Shown here: piece after piece, positions 36,010 to 46,595 of the stretch | Numbering within the stretch: position 1 is the stretch's first letter | How the letters are laid out: the number at the start of each line of letters is the position of its first letter | Origin: Rhodococcus sp. OK519 | GTDB lineage: Bacteria; Actinomycetota; Actinomycetes; Mycobacteriales; Mycobacteriaceae | Direction: 5' to 3' | Assembly: GCF_003051005.1 (NCBI RefSeq) | Contig: NZ_QAOW01000006.1 | Span: 186,001 to 250,000, forward strand | Length of the DNA stretch: 64,000 bases | The notes under the pieces: model-generated | The model's input: the letters and a program-made list of their open reading frames with translations, nothing else | What the model was told of the DNA's origin: nothing | Database searches by the model: none | Program-made: the position numbers and the translations under genes

Positions 36010-36029
36010 GAACCCATCCGCGCAGTACT

Positions 36030-36761
36030 CTAGAGAACTTCGGACAGAAAGGTCTGTAGTCGCGGTGTCCCGGGTCTGTCGAACATTTGCTCGGGAGCGC
36101 CCGACTCGACCACCACCCCGCGGTCCATGAACAGCACCGAGTCCGACACCGACCGCGCGAACCCCATCTCGTGGGTCACGACGACCATCGTCATACCTCC
36201 CTTCGCCAGGTCGGCCATGAGCGTCAGAACACCCTTGACCAGCTCGGGATCGAGCGCCGACGTGGCCTCGTCGAAGAACATCACCTGCGGCTTCATCGCC
36301 AGCGCGCGGGCGATGGCGACCCGCTGCTGCTGGCCTCCCGAGAGGTTTCCGGGCCGCGAGTCGGCCTTGTGCGCCAGACCCACCAGTTCGAGTTGGTCGA
36401 CCGCGAGTTGTCGGGCCGCGTCCTTCGACAACCTCTGCAGCTTGCGTGGCCCGAGTGCGATGTTGTCGGCGACGGTGCGGTGCGGGAACAGGTTGAAATG
36501 CTGGAACACCATGCCGATCCGCTGCCGCAGCCGATCCGGATTGTCCGCGAGCACCGAGCGGCCGTCGAGCGCGATGTCGCCGGCGTCGGGTTCGTGCAGC
36601 CGGTTGAGGACCCGCAGCAGCGTCGACTTCCCGGACCCGGACGGGCCGATCACCGTCACGGTCTTGCCGGCGTCGACGTGGATGTCCACCCCGCGCAGAA
36701 CTTTGTTGGTGCCGAACGCGAGGTGCAGTCCGGTGCCGGTGAGGGACACGGAATCGGTCAT
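36030..36761 (-). CDS. Polar amino-acid ABC transporter ATPase (GlnQ type)
   Basis: A 243-residue ABC ATPase with Walker [12 protein letters not shown] (near residue 37), Q-loop [11 protein letters not shown], signature [12 protein letters not shown], Walker [15 protein letters not shown] and the switch histidine in [11 protein letters not shown]. The HFNLFPHRT segment is typical of GlnQ/HisP-type importers. It lies 3 bases after the fused permease/binding-protein gene and completes a two-gene importer. Confidence 0.93.
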   Translation of the reverse strand: MTDSVSLTGTGLHLAFGTNKVLRGVDIHVDAGKTVTVIGPSGSGKSTLLRVLNRLHEPDAGDIALDGRSVLADNPDRLRQRIGMVFQHFNLFPHRTVADNIALGPRKLQRLSKDAARQLAVDQLELVGLAHKADSRPGNLSGGQQQRVAIARALAMKPQVMFFDEATSALDPELVKGVLTLMADLAKGGMTMVVVTHEMGFARSVSDSVLFMDRGVVVESGAPEQMFDRPGTPRLQTFLSEVL

Positions 36762-36764
36762 GCG

Positions 36765-38558
36765 TCAGCCCCTCTCCACGACGATCGCCTGCTCGAGGTC
36801 GTCGAGCGTGCCCGACGTGTCCGCCCGTCCGGTCCGCAGCCGGCGGTCGATGTAGTTCACCAGGTGGGTCAGCGGGATCGTCAACGCCAGGTAGAACAGT
36901 CCGGCCGCCACCAGTGGCGACAGGTTGCCGGTCTGCGCGTTGAGGTCCCGGCCCACGGCGAACAGTTCGCGCTGTGTCACCAGCAGCCCCAGGAAATAGA
37001 TGAGCGACGAGTCCTTGATGAGCGAGATGAACTGGTTCATCAGCGCCGGCAGCACCCGCCGCACGCCCTGCGGGATCACCACCAGCGCCATCGACCGGCG
37101 ATACGAGAAGCCCAGGGCGCGCGCCGCTTCCATCTGGCCGGGCTCGACACTCTGGATGCCCGAACGGAAGATCTCGCCGATGTAGGCGGCCGCGAGCAGC
37201 GACAGCGCGGCCGCGCCGAGCCAGTACGGGTTGCTGCCGGTGAGCCCCTTGACCACCGGACCGACCCCGAGACCGACCAGCAGGATGATGACCACCGCCG
37301 GCAGGCCCCGGAAGATGTCCGTGTAGACACGGGCCGGCCAGCGCAGCCAGCGGGTGCGGGAGATGCCGCCGACCGCGAGCAACATGCCGATCACGGTTCC
37401 GGCGATGCCCGACGTCAGCGCCAGGATCAGCGTGTTCGGTAGGCCCGTGCGCAACAGGTCCGGGAACGCGCGCTTGTACAGCTCCCAGTCGAAGAACGTG
37501 TCACCGAGTTGCTGCAGCGTCGACTTCGGCTGCGCGCTGGACGGTTCCGGCGGCCCGCGTTCGGCCACGATGGCAGCGAAATCGGGCAACTGCGGCTCGG
37601 GGGCGGCCTTGCTGCCCGGTTTCCACCCAGCGGGCAGTTCCCGCGGCACCCAGTCCGAGTACAGCCGAGACCAGGTGCCGTCCGCGATCACGGCGTCGAG
37701 ACCCGAGTTGAGCGCGTCGATCAGCGGTTGATGATCTTTGGCCACCGCCCAGCCCACATAGTTGTTGAGGCTGAACGTGTTCTGCACGATCGACGTCGGA
37801 TCGCCCGGGGCGATCGCACCCTGGGCCTGCTGCGACGGCGCCACCCAAGCGTCGATCTGCCCGGTCTTCAGGTTCGCGTATGCGGTGTTGTAGTCCGGGA
37901 ACTTGACCGGGTCCAGGCCGAGGGTGTTGACGACGTAGTCGTCCTGTACGGTCCCCTGCACCACACCGATGCGTACCGACGACGTCAGGTCCGAGAACCC
38001 CTTGATCGCACTGCCGTTCGGCACCACGAGGGCGAAATAGCCGAAGTCGTAGCCGTTCGTGAACCCGACCAGGTCGCGGCGGGCGTCGGTGGTGGTGATC
38101 GACGACGAACCCACGTCGAACCGGTGCCCCGCCACCTGCGCGAGCAGTCCCGCGAAGTCGGTCCCGACGAACTCCACCTGTAGTCCCAGTTTCTCCGCGA
38201 CCGCACGCAGCAGTTCGTTGTCGAAACCGGTGAAGACGTTGTGTGAGTTCACACAGATGCTCGGTGGCGCGTCCGACAGTGTGCCGACGGTGAGCGTCCC
38301 GGGCTTCACGAGATTCAACTTCGACGTATCGATGTTGCTGAGCGGCACCGTGTCCGGCGTCGTGTACCGGTCCTCGGCGGCCGCCGCCGCGGCGGTGTCG
38401 AGGTTGCCGGGCAGTGCCGACGCGCTGTCGACGCCGGGCGGGGAGCACAGATCGCCGGCCGAGTCGCCACCGGACCCGCATGCCACCAGCGTCAGCAGTG
38501 GCAGCAGTAACACCAGCAGCACCGCCCCCGCTCGGTATCGGGAGGCGGTGGCGGTCAT
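36765..38558 (-). CDS. Fused amino-acid binding protein and ABC permease
   Basis: A 597-residue fusion. A lipobox (LLTLVACGSG, Cys near residue 27) leads into a periplasmic-type amino-acid binding domain (about residues 75-330; GTLTVGTLSDAPPSICVNSH, GFDNELLRAVAEKLGL, FDVGSSSITTTDAR). From about residue 370 it becomes a membrane permease with the EAA loop motif (EPGQMEAARALGFSYRRSM). The substrate is probably a polar amino acid. The ATPase is the next gene. Such fusions occur in Gram-positive bacteria but are the minority form. Confidence 0.9.
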   Translation of the reverse strand: MTATASRYRAGAVLLVLLLPLLTLVACGSGGDSAGDLCSPPGVDSASALPGNLDTAAAAAAEDRYTTPDTVPLSNIDTSKLNLVKPGTLTVGTLSDAPPSICVNSHNVFTGFDNELLRAVAEKLGLQVEFVGTDFAGLLAQVAGHRFDVGSSSITTTDARRDLVGFTNGYDFGYFALVVPNGSAIKGFSDLTSSVRIGVVQGTVQDDYVVNTLGLDPVKFPDYNTAYANLKTGQIDAWVAPSQQAQGAIAPGDPTSIVQNTFSLNNYVGWAVAKDHQPLIDALNSGLDAVIADGTWSRLYSDWVPRELPAGWKPGSKAAPEPQLPDFAAIVAERGPPEPSSAQPKSTLQQLGDTFFDWELYKRAFPDLLRTGLPNTLILALTSGIAGTVIGMLLAVGGISRTRWLRWPARVYTDIFRGLPAVVIILLVGLGVGPVVKGLTGSNPYWLGAAALSLLAAAYIGEIFRSGIQSVEPGQMEAARALGFSYRRSMALVVIPQGVRRVLPALMNQFISLIKDSSLIYFLGLLVTQRELFAVGRDLNAQTGNLSPLVAAGLFYLALTIPLTHLVNYIDRRLRTGRADTSGTLDDLEQAIVVERG

Positions 38559-38573
38559 CGGAAATGCCCGGGT

Positions 38574-39368
38574 CTACGCGAGCCCGGACAGCTGCGGCGG
38601 CGTGTGCTCGTCGCGCCAGGCAAGCGCCTCGCGCAGCGTCGTGAGGTCGTAGTCGGGTCCAGTCGCGTTCACCGTGAACAGCGTGACACCGGCGTCGACG
38701 TAGGCCGCAGCCTCGTCCACGCCGTGCCACCACGTCGACCGTTCGATCTCGTGCGGATCGCGCTGCACGTCGCCGCAGTGTTCGCCGAGGATCGCCGACT
38801 TGCGGACGAATTCGTCCCGGTCGCCGAACCCGTGCCAGATGTCGGCGTACTCAGCCACCAGACGCAGGGTCTTCTTCTCGCCGCTACCGCCGATCATGAG
38901 CGGAATATCCCGAGTCGGAGCCGGATTCAGCTTGCCGAGGCGGGACGTGATGCGCGGCAGGTACTCCCCCAGCAGCTTGATCCGGGAACCGGGAGTGCCG
39001 AAGTCGTATCCGTAGGCGTCGTAGTCCTTCTCGAACCAGCCGGCGCCGATGCCGAGGATCAGCCGACCGCCGCTGATGTGGTCGACGGTGCGGGCCATGT
39101 CGGCCAGCAGGTCCGGATTGCGGTAGCCGGCGCAACTGACCAGCGCGCCGATCTCGACCCGCTCGGTCTGCTCGGCCCACGCGCCCAGCATGGTCCAGCA
39201 CTCGAAGTGCGCGCCCTCCTGATCGCCGTAGAGCGGATAGAAGTGGTCCCAGTTGAAGACGACGTCTGCGCCGGCGTCCTCGGCGCGCAACACGGCGTCG
39301 CGGATCATGCCGTACTCGGGCGCGTGCTGCGGCTGCAACTGGATGCCGATACGCACGGGACGGGTCAT
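38574..39368 (-). CDS. LLM-class F420-dependent oxidoreductase
   Basis: A 264-residue luciferase-like monooxygenase-fold protein. Landmarks are RIGIQLQPQHAPEY at the start, FNWDHFYPLYGDQEG, LVSCAGYRNPDLLADMARTV, HISGGRLILGIGAGW and PLMIGGSGEKKTLRLVAEYA. In actinobacteria this branch normally uses F420 rather than FMN. ATG at 39368 has GAAGGAG about 5 bases upstream. It is divergent from a second F420-type enzyme. The substrate is unknown. Confidence 0.85.
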   Translation of the reverse strand: MTRPVRIGIQLQPQHAPEYGMIRDAVLRAEDAGADVVFNWDHFYPLYGDQEGAHFECWTMLGAWAEQTERVEIGALVSCAGYRNPDLLADMARTVDHISGGRLILGIGAGWFEKDYDAYGYDFGTPGSRIKLLGEYLPRITSRLGKLNPAPTRDIPLMIGGSGEKKTLRLVAEYADIWHGFGDRDEFVRKSAILGEHCGDVQRDPHEIERSTWWHGVDEAAAYVDAGVTLFTVNATGPDYDLTTLREALAWRDEHTPPQLSGLA

Positions 39369-39453
39369 GGGAACTCCTTCGCGCAGGGACTCGTATCTCA
39401 CGTTATCCCCACGACCGGTCTGTTGCACGAGGTAGCCGGAGCACACTGGAGGT

Positions 39454-39936
39454 ATGCGGATCACGCAGCGCCCGAGCCCACCGACCGGTTTCAAGCGTCG
39501 GTTCCTCCGCGCGCCCATCACGCTGTACCGGTGGCATCTGGGAGCGCTGCTCGGTCAACGCTTCGTTCTCCTCGAGCACACCGGACGTCGCAGCGGCAAG
39601 CCCCGGCAGGTGGTGCTCGAGGTCGTCGACCACGACGACACCTCCGACGGTTGGGTCGTCGCGGCCGGCTACGGGACGTCGTCGGACTGGTACCGGAACC
39701 TGACGGCGCATCCCCGGGCGCGAGTGCAGGTGGGCCGCCGTAGATCCGAGGTCGACGCCGACTTCCTGGGTGCAGAGGAGGGCGGCGACCTCATGGCGCA
39801 CTACGGCAGCATGCACCCGAGGATCGGTGTCCGACTCTGCAAGAGCATGGGCTTCGACGTCGACGGCAGCGCGGACGACTTCCGGGACGCGGGTCGCCAC
39901 ATCCATTTCGTGCGCCTGCGACCCGTGCGCGCTTGA
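39454..39936 (+). CDS. F420-dependent (Ddn-like) nitroreductase family protein
   Basis: A 160-residue split-beta-barrel protein of the deazaflavin-dependent nitroreductase group: VLLEHTGRRSGKPRQVVLEV, GWVVAAGYGTSSDWYRNL and HPRARVQVGRRR are the conserved parts. Mycobacterial Ddn of this family activates nitroimidazoles and reduces quinones using F420H2. The divergent neighbour is also F420-type, so both may share a promoter region. The ATG at 39454 follows a GGAGG. Confidence 0.87.
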   Translation: MRITQRPSPPTGFKRRFLRAPITLYRWHLGALLGQRFVLLEHTGRRSGKPRQVVLEVVDHDDTSDGWVVAAGYGTSSDWYRNLTAHPRARVQVGRRRSEVDADFLGAEEGGDLMAHYGSMHPRIGVRLCKSMGFDVDGSADDFRDAGRHIHFVRLRPVRA

Positions 39937-39964
39937 AGGTTCCGGGCACTTCGGACGCCTATGC

Positions 39965-39976
39965 TGTGCGCGCACA
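39965..39976. promoter_or_regulatory. Perfect palindrome before the sugar ABC importer operon
   Basis: TGTGCGCGCACA is a perfect 12-base palindrome 60 bases before the ABC ATPase start. It could be an operator for the carbohydrate importer. No matching regulator gene is adjacent, and short GC palindromes are frequent in this DNA, so this is only suggestive. Confidence 0.3.
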
Positions 39977-40036
39977 CCCGTGCACCCTGACTCGGATCGT
40001 CCGGCACGTTCCTGCCGGTGAAGGGATCGTTTCACC

Positions 40037-41119
<1,083 letters not shown>

Positions 41120-41265
41120 CCCTGACCGATCCAGTCCGAGGGGAATGACCGAAATTTGCCTCGTTCCGTGCCAGAGTAAGCGGCGACATATGCCTCGGTC
41201 CGGTGGAGTTCACGTCCGCAGTGTTCGTTCGCCGGGGCCGGAGACGTCTATCTGAAAGGTGGACC

Positions 41266-42549
41266 ATGCGTTCAATGAAGACGCGTTCGCGTGTGGCGGT
41301 GGCGGCCTCGGCCGTCGCGCTGCTCGCCCTCGCCGGGTGCTCGAGCGACGACGGCGGCAGCGCCAGCGCCAGCGATGCTGTCAAGCAGAACCTCGACGGC
41401 CGCGGCGCGATCTCGTTCGCGATGGGCAAGAACGACACCGACAAGCTGCAGCCCGTGATCGAGAAGTGGAACGCGGCGCACCCGAACGAGCAGGTCTCCC
41501 TCAAGGAACTGCCCGGTGAGGCCGACGACCAGCGCAACAAGCTCGAGCAGTCGCTGCAGGCCGGCAACGCCGACTACGACGTGATGGCGCTCGACGTCGT
41601 GTGGACCGCAGGATTCGCCGCGAACAGCTGGCTGCAGCCGCTCGAGGGCGAGCTGGCGATCGACACCGCCCCGCTGCTGCCCGCGACCGTCGAGTCCGCG
41701 ACCTACCGCGGCACGCTCTACGCGGCACCGCAGAACACCAACGCGCAGCTGCTGTACTACCGCACCGACCTGATGCCGACGGCCCCCGCGGACTGGAAGG
41801 CGCTCACCGACAGCTGCCAGATCGCCAAGGACAAGGGCGTCCAGGACTGCCTGGTCACGCAGCTCAAGCAGTACGAGGGCCTGACCGCCAACACCACGCA
41901 GTTCATCAACTCCTGGGGCGGATCGGTCGTCGGCGCAGACGGCAGCACCCCCGAGGTGAACTCCCCGCAGTCCAAGGCCGGCATGCAGGCCATGGTCGAC
42001 GCCTACCAGGCCGGCCAGATCGCGAAGCGCTCCACCGGCTTCACCGAGGAGGAGACCGCCCTCGCATTCGTCGGTGGCGAGTCGATGTACGCCTACAACT
42101 GGCCGTACATGTGGGACAACGCGCAGAAGGACAGCTCCAAGGTGAAGGGCAACGTCGCAGTCGCCCCGATCGTCGGCCCGACCGGCGCGGGCGCGTCCAC
42201 CGTCGGCGGCTACAACAACGGCATCAACGTCTTCTCGAAGAACAAGGCCACCGCGCGTGACTTCATCGCGTTCATCCAGAACGACGAGAACCAGATGTCG
42301 TTCGCGGACGCGGCGTTCCCGCCGGTGCTGAAGTCGGTGTACGACGACGCTGCCCTGCAGGCGAAGTACCCGTACCTGCCCGCGCTGAAGGCGGCCCTCG
42401 AGAGCGCCAAGCCGCGTCCGGTCACGCCGTACTACACGGCGATCTCCAAGGCCATCCAGGACAACGCGAGCGCGGCCCTCAACGGCAAGGTGACGGTCGA
42501 CCAGGCGGCGACCGACATGACCGCGGCGATCAACAACGCGGCCAAGTAA
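41266..42549 (+). CDS. Carbohydrate-binding lipoprotein of an ABC importer
   Basis: A 427-residue lipoprotein. The signal ends in a clear lipobox (LALAGCSSDD, Cys near residue 25), followed by an extracellular solute-binding domain: ISFAMGKNDTDKLQPVIEKW, LEQSLQAGNADYDVMALDVV and FVGGESMYAYNWPYMW. It belongs with maltose/trehalose-type binding proteins such as LpqY. Which sugar is bound cannot be told. ATG at 41266 has GAAAGGTGG upstream and was preferred over an upstream in-frame reading at 41203. Confidence 0.9.
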   Translation: MRSMKTRSRVAVAASAVALLALAGCSSDDGGSASASDAVKQNLDGRGAISFAMGKNDTDKLQPVIEKWNAAHPNEQVSLKELPGEADDQRNKLEQSLQAGNADYDVMALDVVWTAGFAANSWLQPLEGELAIDTAPLLPATVESATYRGTLYAAPQNTNAQLLYYRTDLMPTAPADWKALTDSCQIAKDKGVQDCLVTQLKQYEGLTANTTQFINSWGGSVVGADGSTPEVNSPQSKAGMQAMVDAYQAGQIAKRSTGFTEEETALAFVGGESMYAYNWPYMWDNAQKDSSKVKGNVAVAPIVGPTGAGASTVGGYNNGINVFSKNKATARDFIAFIQNDENQMSFADAAFPPVLKSVYDDAALQAKYPYLPALKAALESAKPRPVTPYYTAISKAIQDNASAALNGKVTVDQAATDMTAAINNAAK

Positions 42550-42587
42550 TCACCACCGTTCGGATACGAGAGATCAGGTAAAGCACG

Positions 42588-43679
42588 ATGGCTGACTCTG
42601 CTGAGCTGAGGCGAGCAGACGAGGCCCACGCCGTGGTCGGGGTCGACGATCCCGATCACGGCGGTCGCGCTTCCGGGCCCGGGCCCGGGACGGCGCGCAT
42701 GGGTCACGATGACGAACCGAGGACGGTCGCTCCGCGTAAGAAGCGGGACTTCCGGCCGATCTGGCTGATCGCTCCGACGATGGCGATCCTGGCCGTCGTG
42801 ATCGTGTATCCGGTGCTGCGCGCGATCTATCTGTCGTTCCAGGCGAACAAGGGAATCGACCCGGACACAGGCCGCTTCACCGAGGGCGGGTTCGCCGGTT
42901 TCAAGCACTACCTGCAGTGGCTCGTGCAGGACTGCGGTGGCGGCGCGGGGACCTGTCCTCCCGGCACCCTGGCGCACGACTTCTGGTCGGCTGCCGGCGT
43001 CACGATCTTCTTCGCCGTCGTCACGGTCACGATCGAGGTACTCCTGGGACTGTGGATGGCGACGGTCATGGGCCGGACCTTCTGGGGTCGGTCCCTGCTC
43101 CGGGCGAGCGTGTTGATCCCGTGGGCCATCCCCACCGCGGTCACCGCGAAGCTGTGGTTCTTCATCTTCGCCGAGAACGGCATCGCCAATAAGTTGCTCG
43201 GCACCTCCATCGCGTGGACCACCGACCCATGGGCGTCGCGGTTCGCGGTCATCATCGCCGACGTGTGGAAGACGACGCCGTTCATGGCGCTACTCATCCT
43301 CGCCGGTCTGCAGATGATTTCGCAGGACGTCTACGAGGCCGCCAAGGTCGACGGCGCCAGCGCGTGGCAGCGGTTCACCAAGATCACGCTCCCGCTGGTC
43401 AAGCCCGCGCTCATGGTCGCGGTACTTTTCCGCACCCTCGACGTGCTGCGCATGTACGACCTGCCCGCGATCCTGTCCGGCACGTCCGGCGCGACGCCCA
43501 ACACGACGCTGTCGATCCTGGTGATGGCCGACATCCGGCAGGGCAACTTCCAGAGCGCGTCGGCGCTGTCGACGCTGATCTTCCTGCTGATCTTCGCGGT
43601 CGCGTTCGTGATGGTGAAGTTCCTCGGCGCCAACGCGGTGAGAACCCAGGACGAGCAGCGGAAGGGAGCTGATCGATGA
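42588..43679 (+). CDS. Carbohydrate ABC permease (MalF-like)
   Basis: A 363-residue permease with six main helices and a roughly 65-residue hydrophilic N-terminal extension. The EAA loop is YEAAKVDGASAWQRFTKITL, coupling it to the ATPase. A loop between the first helices carries GGGAGTCPPGTLAH, including a cysteine pair with an upstream DCGG. It overlaps the next permease (ATGA). Arrangement and length fit the SugA/MalF class. Confidence 0.92.
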   Translation: MADSAELRRADEAHAVVGVDDPDHGGRASGPGPGTARMGHDDEPRTVAPRKKRDFRPIWLIAPTMAILAVVIVYPVLRAIYLSFQANKGIDPDTGRFTEGGFAGFKHYLQWLVQDCGGGAGTCPPGTLAHDFWSAAGVTIFFAVVTVTIEVLLGLWMATVMGRTFWGRSLLRASVLIPWAIPTAVTAKLWFFIFAENGIANKLLGTSIAWTTDPWASRFAVIIADVWKTTPFMALLILAGLQMISQDVYEAAKVDGASAWQRFTKITLPLVKPALMVAVLFRTLDVLRMYDLPAILSGTSGATPNTTLSILVMADIRQGNFQSASALSTLIFLLIFAVAFVMVKFLGANAVRTQDEQRKGADR

Positions 43680-44644
43680 TGGGCCGCCACCGCAAGCCCG
43701 ACGAACTCGACGACCACGCCGTGACGGCGACGTCGTCGGTGCCCGCGACGACGGCTACGGCTGTCGCTGCCCCGCCCGAGACCTCGACGGTGATCGACAA
43801 GCCGCGCCGGCGGGCCGACCGCGGCAAGATGGCCCGCACCTACCTCGGTGTGGCGATCATTCTCATCTGGGGTCTGGCGCCGTTCTACTGGATGGTCGTC
43901 ACCGCCTTCCGGCAGGTCGACCACACCTTCGACACCACGCCGTGGCCGACGTACCTCACGCTCGACAACTTCCGCGCCGCACTGTCCACGGACAAGGGCA
44001 ACGACTTCCTCGGCGCGATCGTCAACAGCCTGATCATCGGCGTGGTGACGACGGCCGTCGGCCTGCTGCTCGGTGTGTTCGCGTCGTACGCCCTCGCCCG
44101 GATCGAGTTCCGCGGCAAGTACATCGTCACCGGCATCATCCTGGGCGCATCGATGTTCCCGACCGTCGCGCTCATGACGCCGCTGTTCCAGCTGTTCGGC
44201 GACTTCGGGTGGATCGGCCAGTACCAGGCGCTGATCATCCCGAACATCTCGTTCGTGCTGCCGCTGACCATCTACACGCTCACGTCGTTCCTGTCGGATC
44301 TGCCGTGGGAACTCGAGGAGGCCGCCCGCATCGACGGCGCCTCACGGTTCCAGGCGTTCCGGCTGGTGATCCTGCCGCTGGCCGCGCCCGCGCTGTTCAC
44401 GACCGCGATCCTCGCGTTCATCGCGACGTGGAACGAGTTCATGCTCGCCAGCCTGCTGTCGACGGAGAAGACCGAACCGGTCACCGTCGCGATCGCCCGG
44501 TTCGCCGGCGCCAATTCGTGGGAGCAGCCGTACGCCGCGATCATGGCGGCCGGCACGCTCGTGACGATCCCGCTGGTGATCATGGTGCTGGTGTTCCAGC
44601 GCCGCATCGTCTCCGGTCTCACCGCGGGCGGCGTGAAGAGCTGA
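43676..44644 (+). CDS. Carbohydrate ABC permease (MalG-like)
   Basis: A 322-residue permease with six helices. The EAA motif is LEEAARIDGASRFQAFRLVI, and the last helix is followed by a short basic tail. The N-terminal 50 residues are hydrophilic (RHRKPDELDDHAVTA). Its ATG overlaps the stop of the MalF-like gene, so the two permeases are translated together. It completes the importer of ATPase, binding lipoprotein and two permeases. Confidence 0.93.
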   Translation: MMGRHRKPDELDDHAVTATSSVPATTATAVAAPPETSTVIDKPRRRADRGKMARTYLGVAIILIWGLAPFYWMVVTAFRQVDHTFDTTPWPTYLTLDNFRAALSTDKGNDFLGAIVNSLIIGVVTTAVGLLLGVFASYALARIEFRGKYIVTGIILGASMFPTVALMTPLFQLFGDFGWIGQYQALIIPNISFVLPLTIYTLTSFLSDLPWELEEAARIDGASRFQAFRLVILPLAAPALFTTAILAFIATWNEFMLASLLSTEKTEPVTVAIARFAGANSWEQPYAAIMAAGTLVTIPLVIMVLVFQRRIVSGLTAGGVKS

Positions 44645-44658
44645 CATGGCGGCTCCAC

Positions 44659-44850
44659 GTGCCTAGGCCGTCACGGCGGCGTCAGTCGCTCGAGATGCTG
44701 ATCGGCATCCTCGGGTTCTTCACCGCGATGGCGTTCCTCGCCGCGGCCGTCGCCATCGTGCGCGGCGAGCCGTCGGCGACGTCGTCGCTGGTGCTCCTGG
44801 CGTGCGTCGCGGCGCTCGGCGGAGCGATCGTCCTGCGCCGCCGCACCTGA
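44659..44850 (+). CDS. Small two-helix membrane protein
   Basis: A 63-residue protein with two hydrophobic segments (MLIGILGFFTAMAFLAAAVA and LVLLACVAALGGAIVL), a basic N-terminus and an RRRT end. It begins at GTG 44659, 14 bases after the last permease, so it could be the end of that operon. An internal ATG at 44695 is an alternative start. No family is recognised. Coding is supported mainly by the membrane-helix pattern. Confidence 0.5.
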   Translation: MPRPSRRRQSLEMLIGILGFFTAMAFLAAAVAIVRGEPSATSSLVLLACVAALGGAIVLRRRT

Positions 44851-44896
44851 CCGGTCGGACTCCCCTCCCCGGCCTGGCTCTCCGCCCTCCTCCTTT

Positions 44897-44965
44897 CCCC
44901 GCGTTTTGCGCACCTATCGCGGGGAATCGGGCTCCGGACTCGCGATAAGTGCGCAAAACGCGGGG
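44897..44965. repeat. Intergenic inverted repeat, copy C
   Basis: The left arm at 44897-44921 pairs with 44941-44965, 25 bp with one mismatch, around a 19-base spacer. The arms share the GCGTTTTGCGCAC core of the other copies. It lies between the small membrane protein and the convergent anti-sigma-like gene. Confidence 0.9.
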
Positions 44966-44974
44966 TGCGACAGC

Positions 44975-45742
44975 CTAGAAGCCAGGCCCGATCTCGAAGC
45001 TGCCGACGACGGTGCCGTCGTCGGCGTATCCGGTGAGTACCGGGCGGGGGCTGCTGGGTGTCGCGGGCATCGGGAACCATCCGAAGAAGCTGCCGTCCGC
45101 GAGAACCATGGGCAGCACCTGACCGGTGCTCGTGCGGATCTCGGCGCGCACCGCCTGCCCTGCTGCCGCGTCGAAGGTCACGGCGTTCGGACCGATCTCA
45201 CCTCCACCACCATCCCCGAACGCGAGGGGGAAGTAGCCGGCACCGTCGCCCAGATCGCCGAACCCTTCGGGTCCCTGCCTGCACCGGCTACCCAGATCGG
45301 TGAACTCCGACGGGCCGGGCTGCGTGGCGCTCTCGGGGCTCTCGAACACCGAGGCCAGGCACCGCTGGTCACCGGCACCGTGAGCGACGAGGACGCTGAA
45401 CACGAGTCCGTCCGGGCCGCCGGGGACGGTGCCGACCCGCTGGGCGGCGGCCGGGTCGACAGGGGCCGTGCCCGGCCCCAGTGCGTCCCGCCAGTGTGAG
45501 AAGTGGTCGGTGAACGCCTGCGGCATCATCCCGGATGCCGCAGCGGCCCCGACCCCGGCTGTGGCGACCAACGCCGCGACGGTGACGACGGTGGCCGCCC
45601 GCCGGGAACGGGCCCGAGGAGTGGTCGGCTCGGCGTCTGCCGCGATGATGCGTGCGCATGCCGCGGCCCGCAGATCCTCCGGCCACAGCGCGTCGGAATC
45701 GGGTCGCATCGCTTCGAGCGTCTCCAGCAGGTCCGTCGTCAT
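44975..45742 (-). CDS. Membrane-anchored partner of the ECF sigma factor (anti-sigma-like)
   Basis: A 255-residue protein with a short cytoplasmic N-terminus (about 50 residues), one membrane helix (ATVVTVAALVATAGVGAAAA) and an extracytoplasmic C-terminal domain. Its ATG overlaps the sigma factor stop (ATGA), the usual place for an anti-sigma factor. The cytoplasmic part lacks the zinc-binding HxxxCxxC motif of classical ZAS anti-sigma factors, so it may be a different type or simply a co-expressed membrane protein. Confidence 0.72.
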   Translation of the reverse strand: MTTDLLETLEAMRPDSDALWPEDLRAAACARIIAADAEPTTPRARSRRAATVVTVAALVATAGVGAAAASGMMPQAFTDHFSHWRDALGPGTAPVDPAAAQRVGTVPGGPDGLVFSVLVAHGAGDQRCLASVFESPESATQPGPSEFTDLGSRCRQGPEGFGDLGDGAGYFPLAFGDGGGGEIGPNAVTFDAAAGQAVRAEIRTSTGQVLPMVLADGSFFGWFPMPATPSSPRPVLTGYADDGTVVGSFEIGPGF

Positions 45743-46308
45743 CGCACGCTCCTCGGTTCGGGGACGACCCGCAGCGGAGCCGGGGTGGCAGATTCGGTTG
45801 GTGTCCCGGCACGCAAGCGTCGTCGGGCCCGGAACAACCGGACGTGCATGGCCGGGACGGAGCAGCCCACCACCCGGGCGGCTTCGGTGGCGTTCAGGCC
45901 GTCCCACGCGGTCAGGAGCAGGGCTTCGCGTTCAGTCGGCGTGAGGGCCGCCAAGACTGCGAGTACCTCTCCCCGGTCGGCGACGGTGATGTCGGCGCCG
46001 GGCGCGGACACCGCGAGCTGCTCGAGGCGGCCCATCTTGTCGGCCAGCGCGTCACGCCGGCGATCGGTGCGGCGGTGGTTCGCGACAGTGTTGCGGGCGA
46101 CCACCAGCAGCCACGGCAGCGCCGGCTCCGGGACGTCCGACAGGCGGCGCCACGCCACCAGGAACGTCTCCGACACCACCTCCTGCGCCGCGTGATGGTC
46201 GACATGTCGGCTGGCGTAGGCGAACACCCGCCCCGCGTACGCATCCCACAGCCCCGTGAACCGCACGCTGTCCCCCGTTGCCGGCGATTCCGGCCGTTCC
46301 TCTCCCAT
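45739..46308 (-). CDS. ECF-type RNA polymerase sigma factor
   Basis: A 189-residue sigma-70 family protein with only regions 2 and 4. Region 2 includes FTGLWDAYAGRVFAYASRHV and VVSETFLVAWRRL. Region 4 includes LAALTPTEREALLLTAWDGL, then NATEAARVVGCSVPAMHVRL and FRARRRLR. It is coupled to a membrane protein that may hold it inactive. ATG at 46308 matches the start of region 2. The target genes cannot be told. Confidence 0.92.
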   Translation of the reverse strand: MGEERPESPATGDSVRFTGLWDAYAGRVFAYASRHVDHHAAQEVVSETFLVAWRRLSDVPEPALPWLLVVARNTVANHRRTDRRRDALADKMGRLEQLAVSAPGADITVADRGEVLAVLAALTPTEREALLLTAWDGLNATEAARVVGCSVPAMHVRLFRARRRLRAGTPTESATPAPLRVVPEPRSVR

Positions 46309-46366
46309 ACGAAGAAGTGTCCGGGCCGTCGGTATTTCTTACAGGGACCGCCACGATCTCGCCCTC

Positions 46367-46437
46367 CTCCCGCGTTTTGCGCACTTATCGCGACGATCCA
46401 GGCCCCGGGCGCGCGATAAGTGCGCAAAACGCGGGAG
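46367..46437. repeat. Intergenic inverted repeat, copy D
   Basis: The left arm at 46367-46392 pairs perfectly with 46412-46437, 26 bp around a 19-base spacer. This is the longest and most perfect of the four copies. Unlike the others it lies between divergent genes, the sigma factor and a class A PBP, so it cannot act only as a terminator there. The rest of the 287-base spacer shows no gene. Confidence 0.92.
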
Positions 46438-46595
46438 GGGAGGGGAGGCGTCGGGTATGCCGGGTCCGTCCTCGCACCTCGCGCAATCACATGTTCTCGT
46501 GACCTCGAGGTGCGACGATCGGAGGACGCCCGGATTCGACCGACCCCGGTGAGGGATGCGGCCGGATCGCCGATTGCGGACCGGAAGTTGCGCGC

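Noticed and set aside
44975-45742. Calling this a zinc-binding anti-sigma factor
   Set aside because: Position fits, but the HxxxCxxC motif of that class is missing from the cytoplasmic part.
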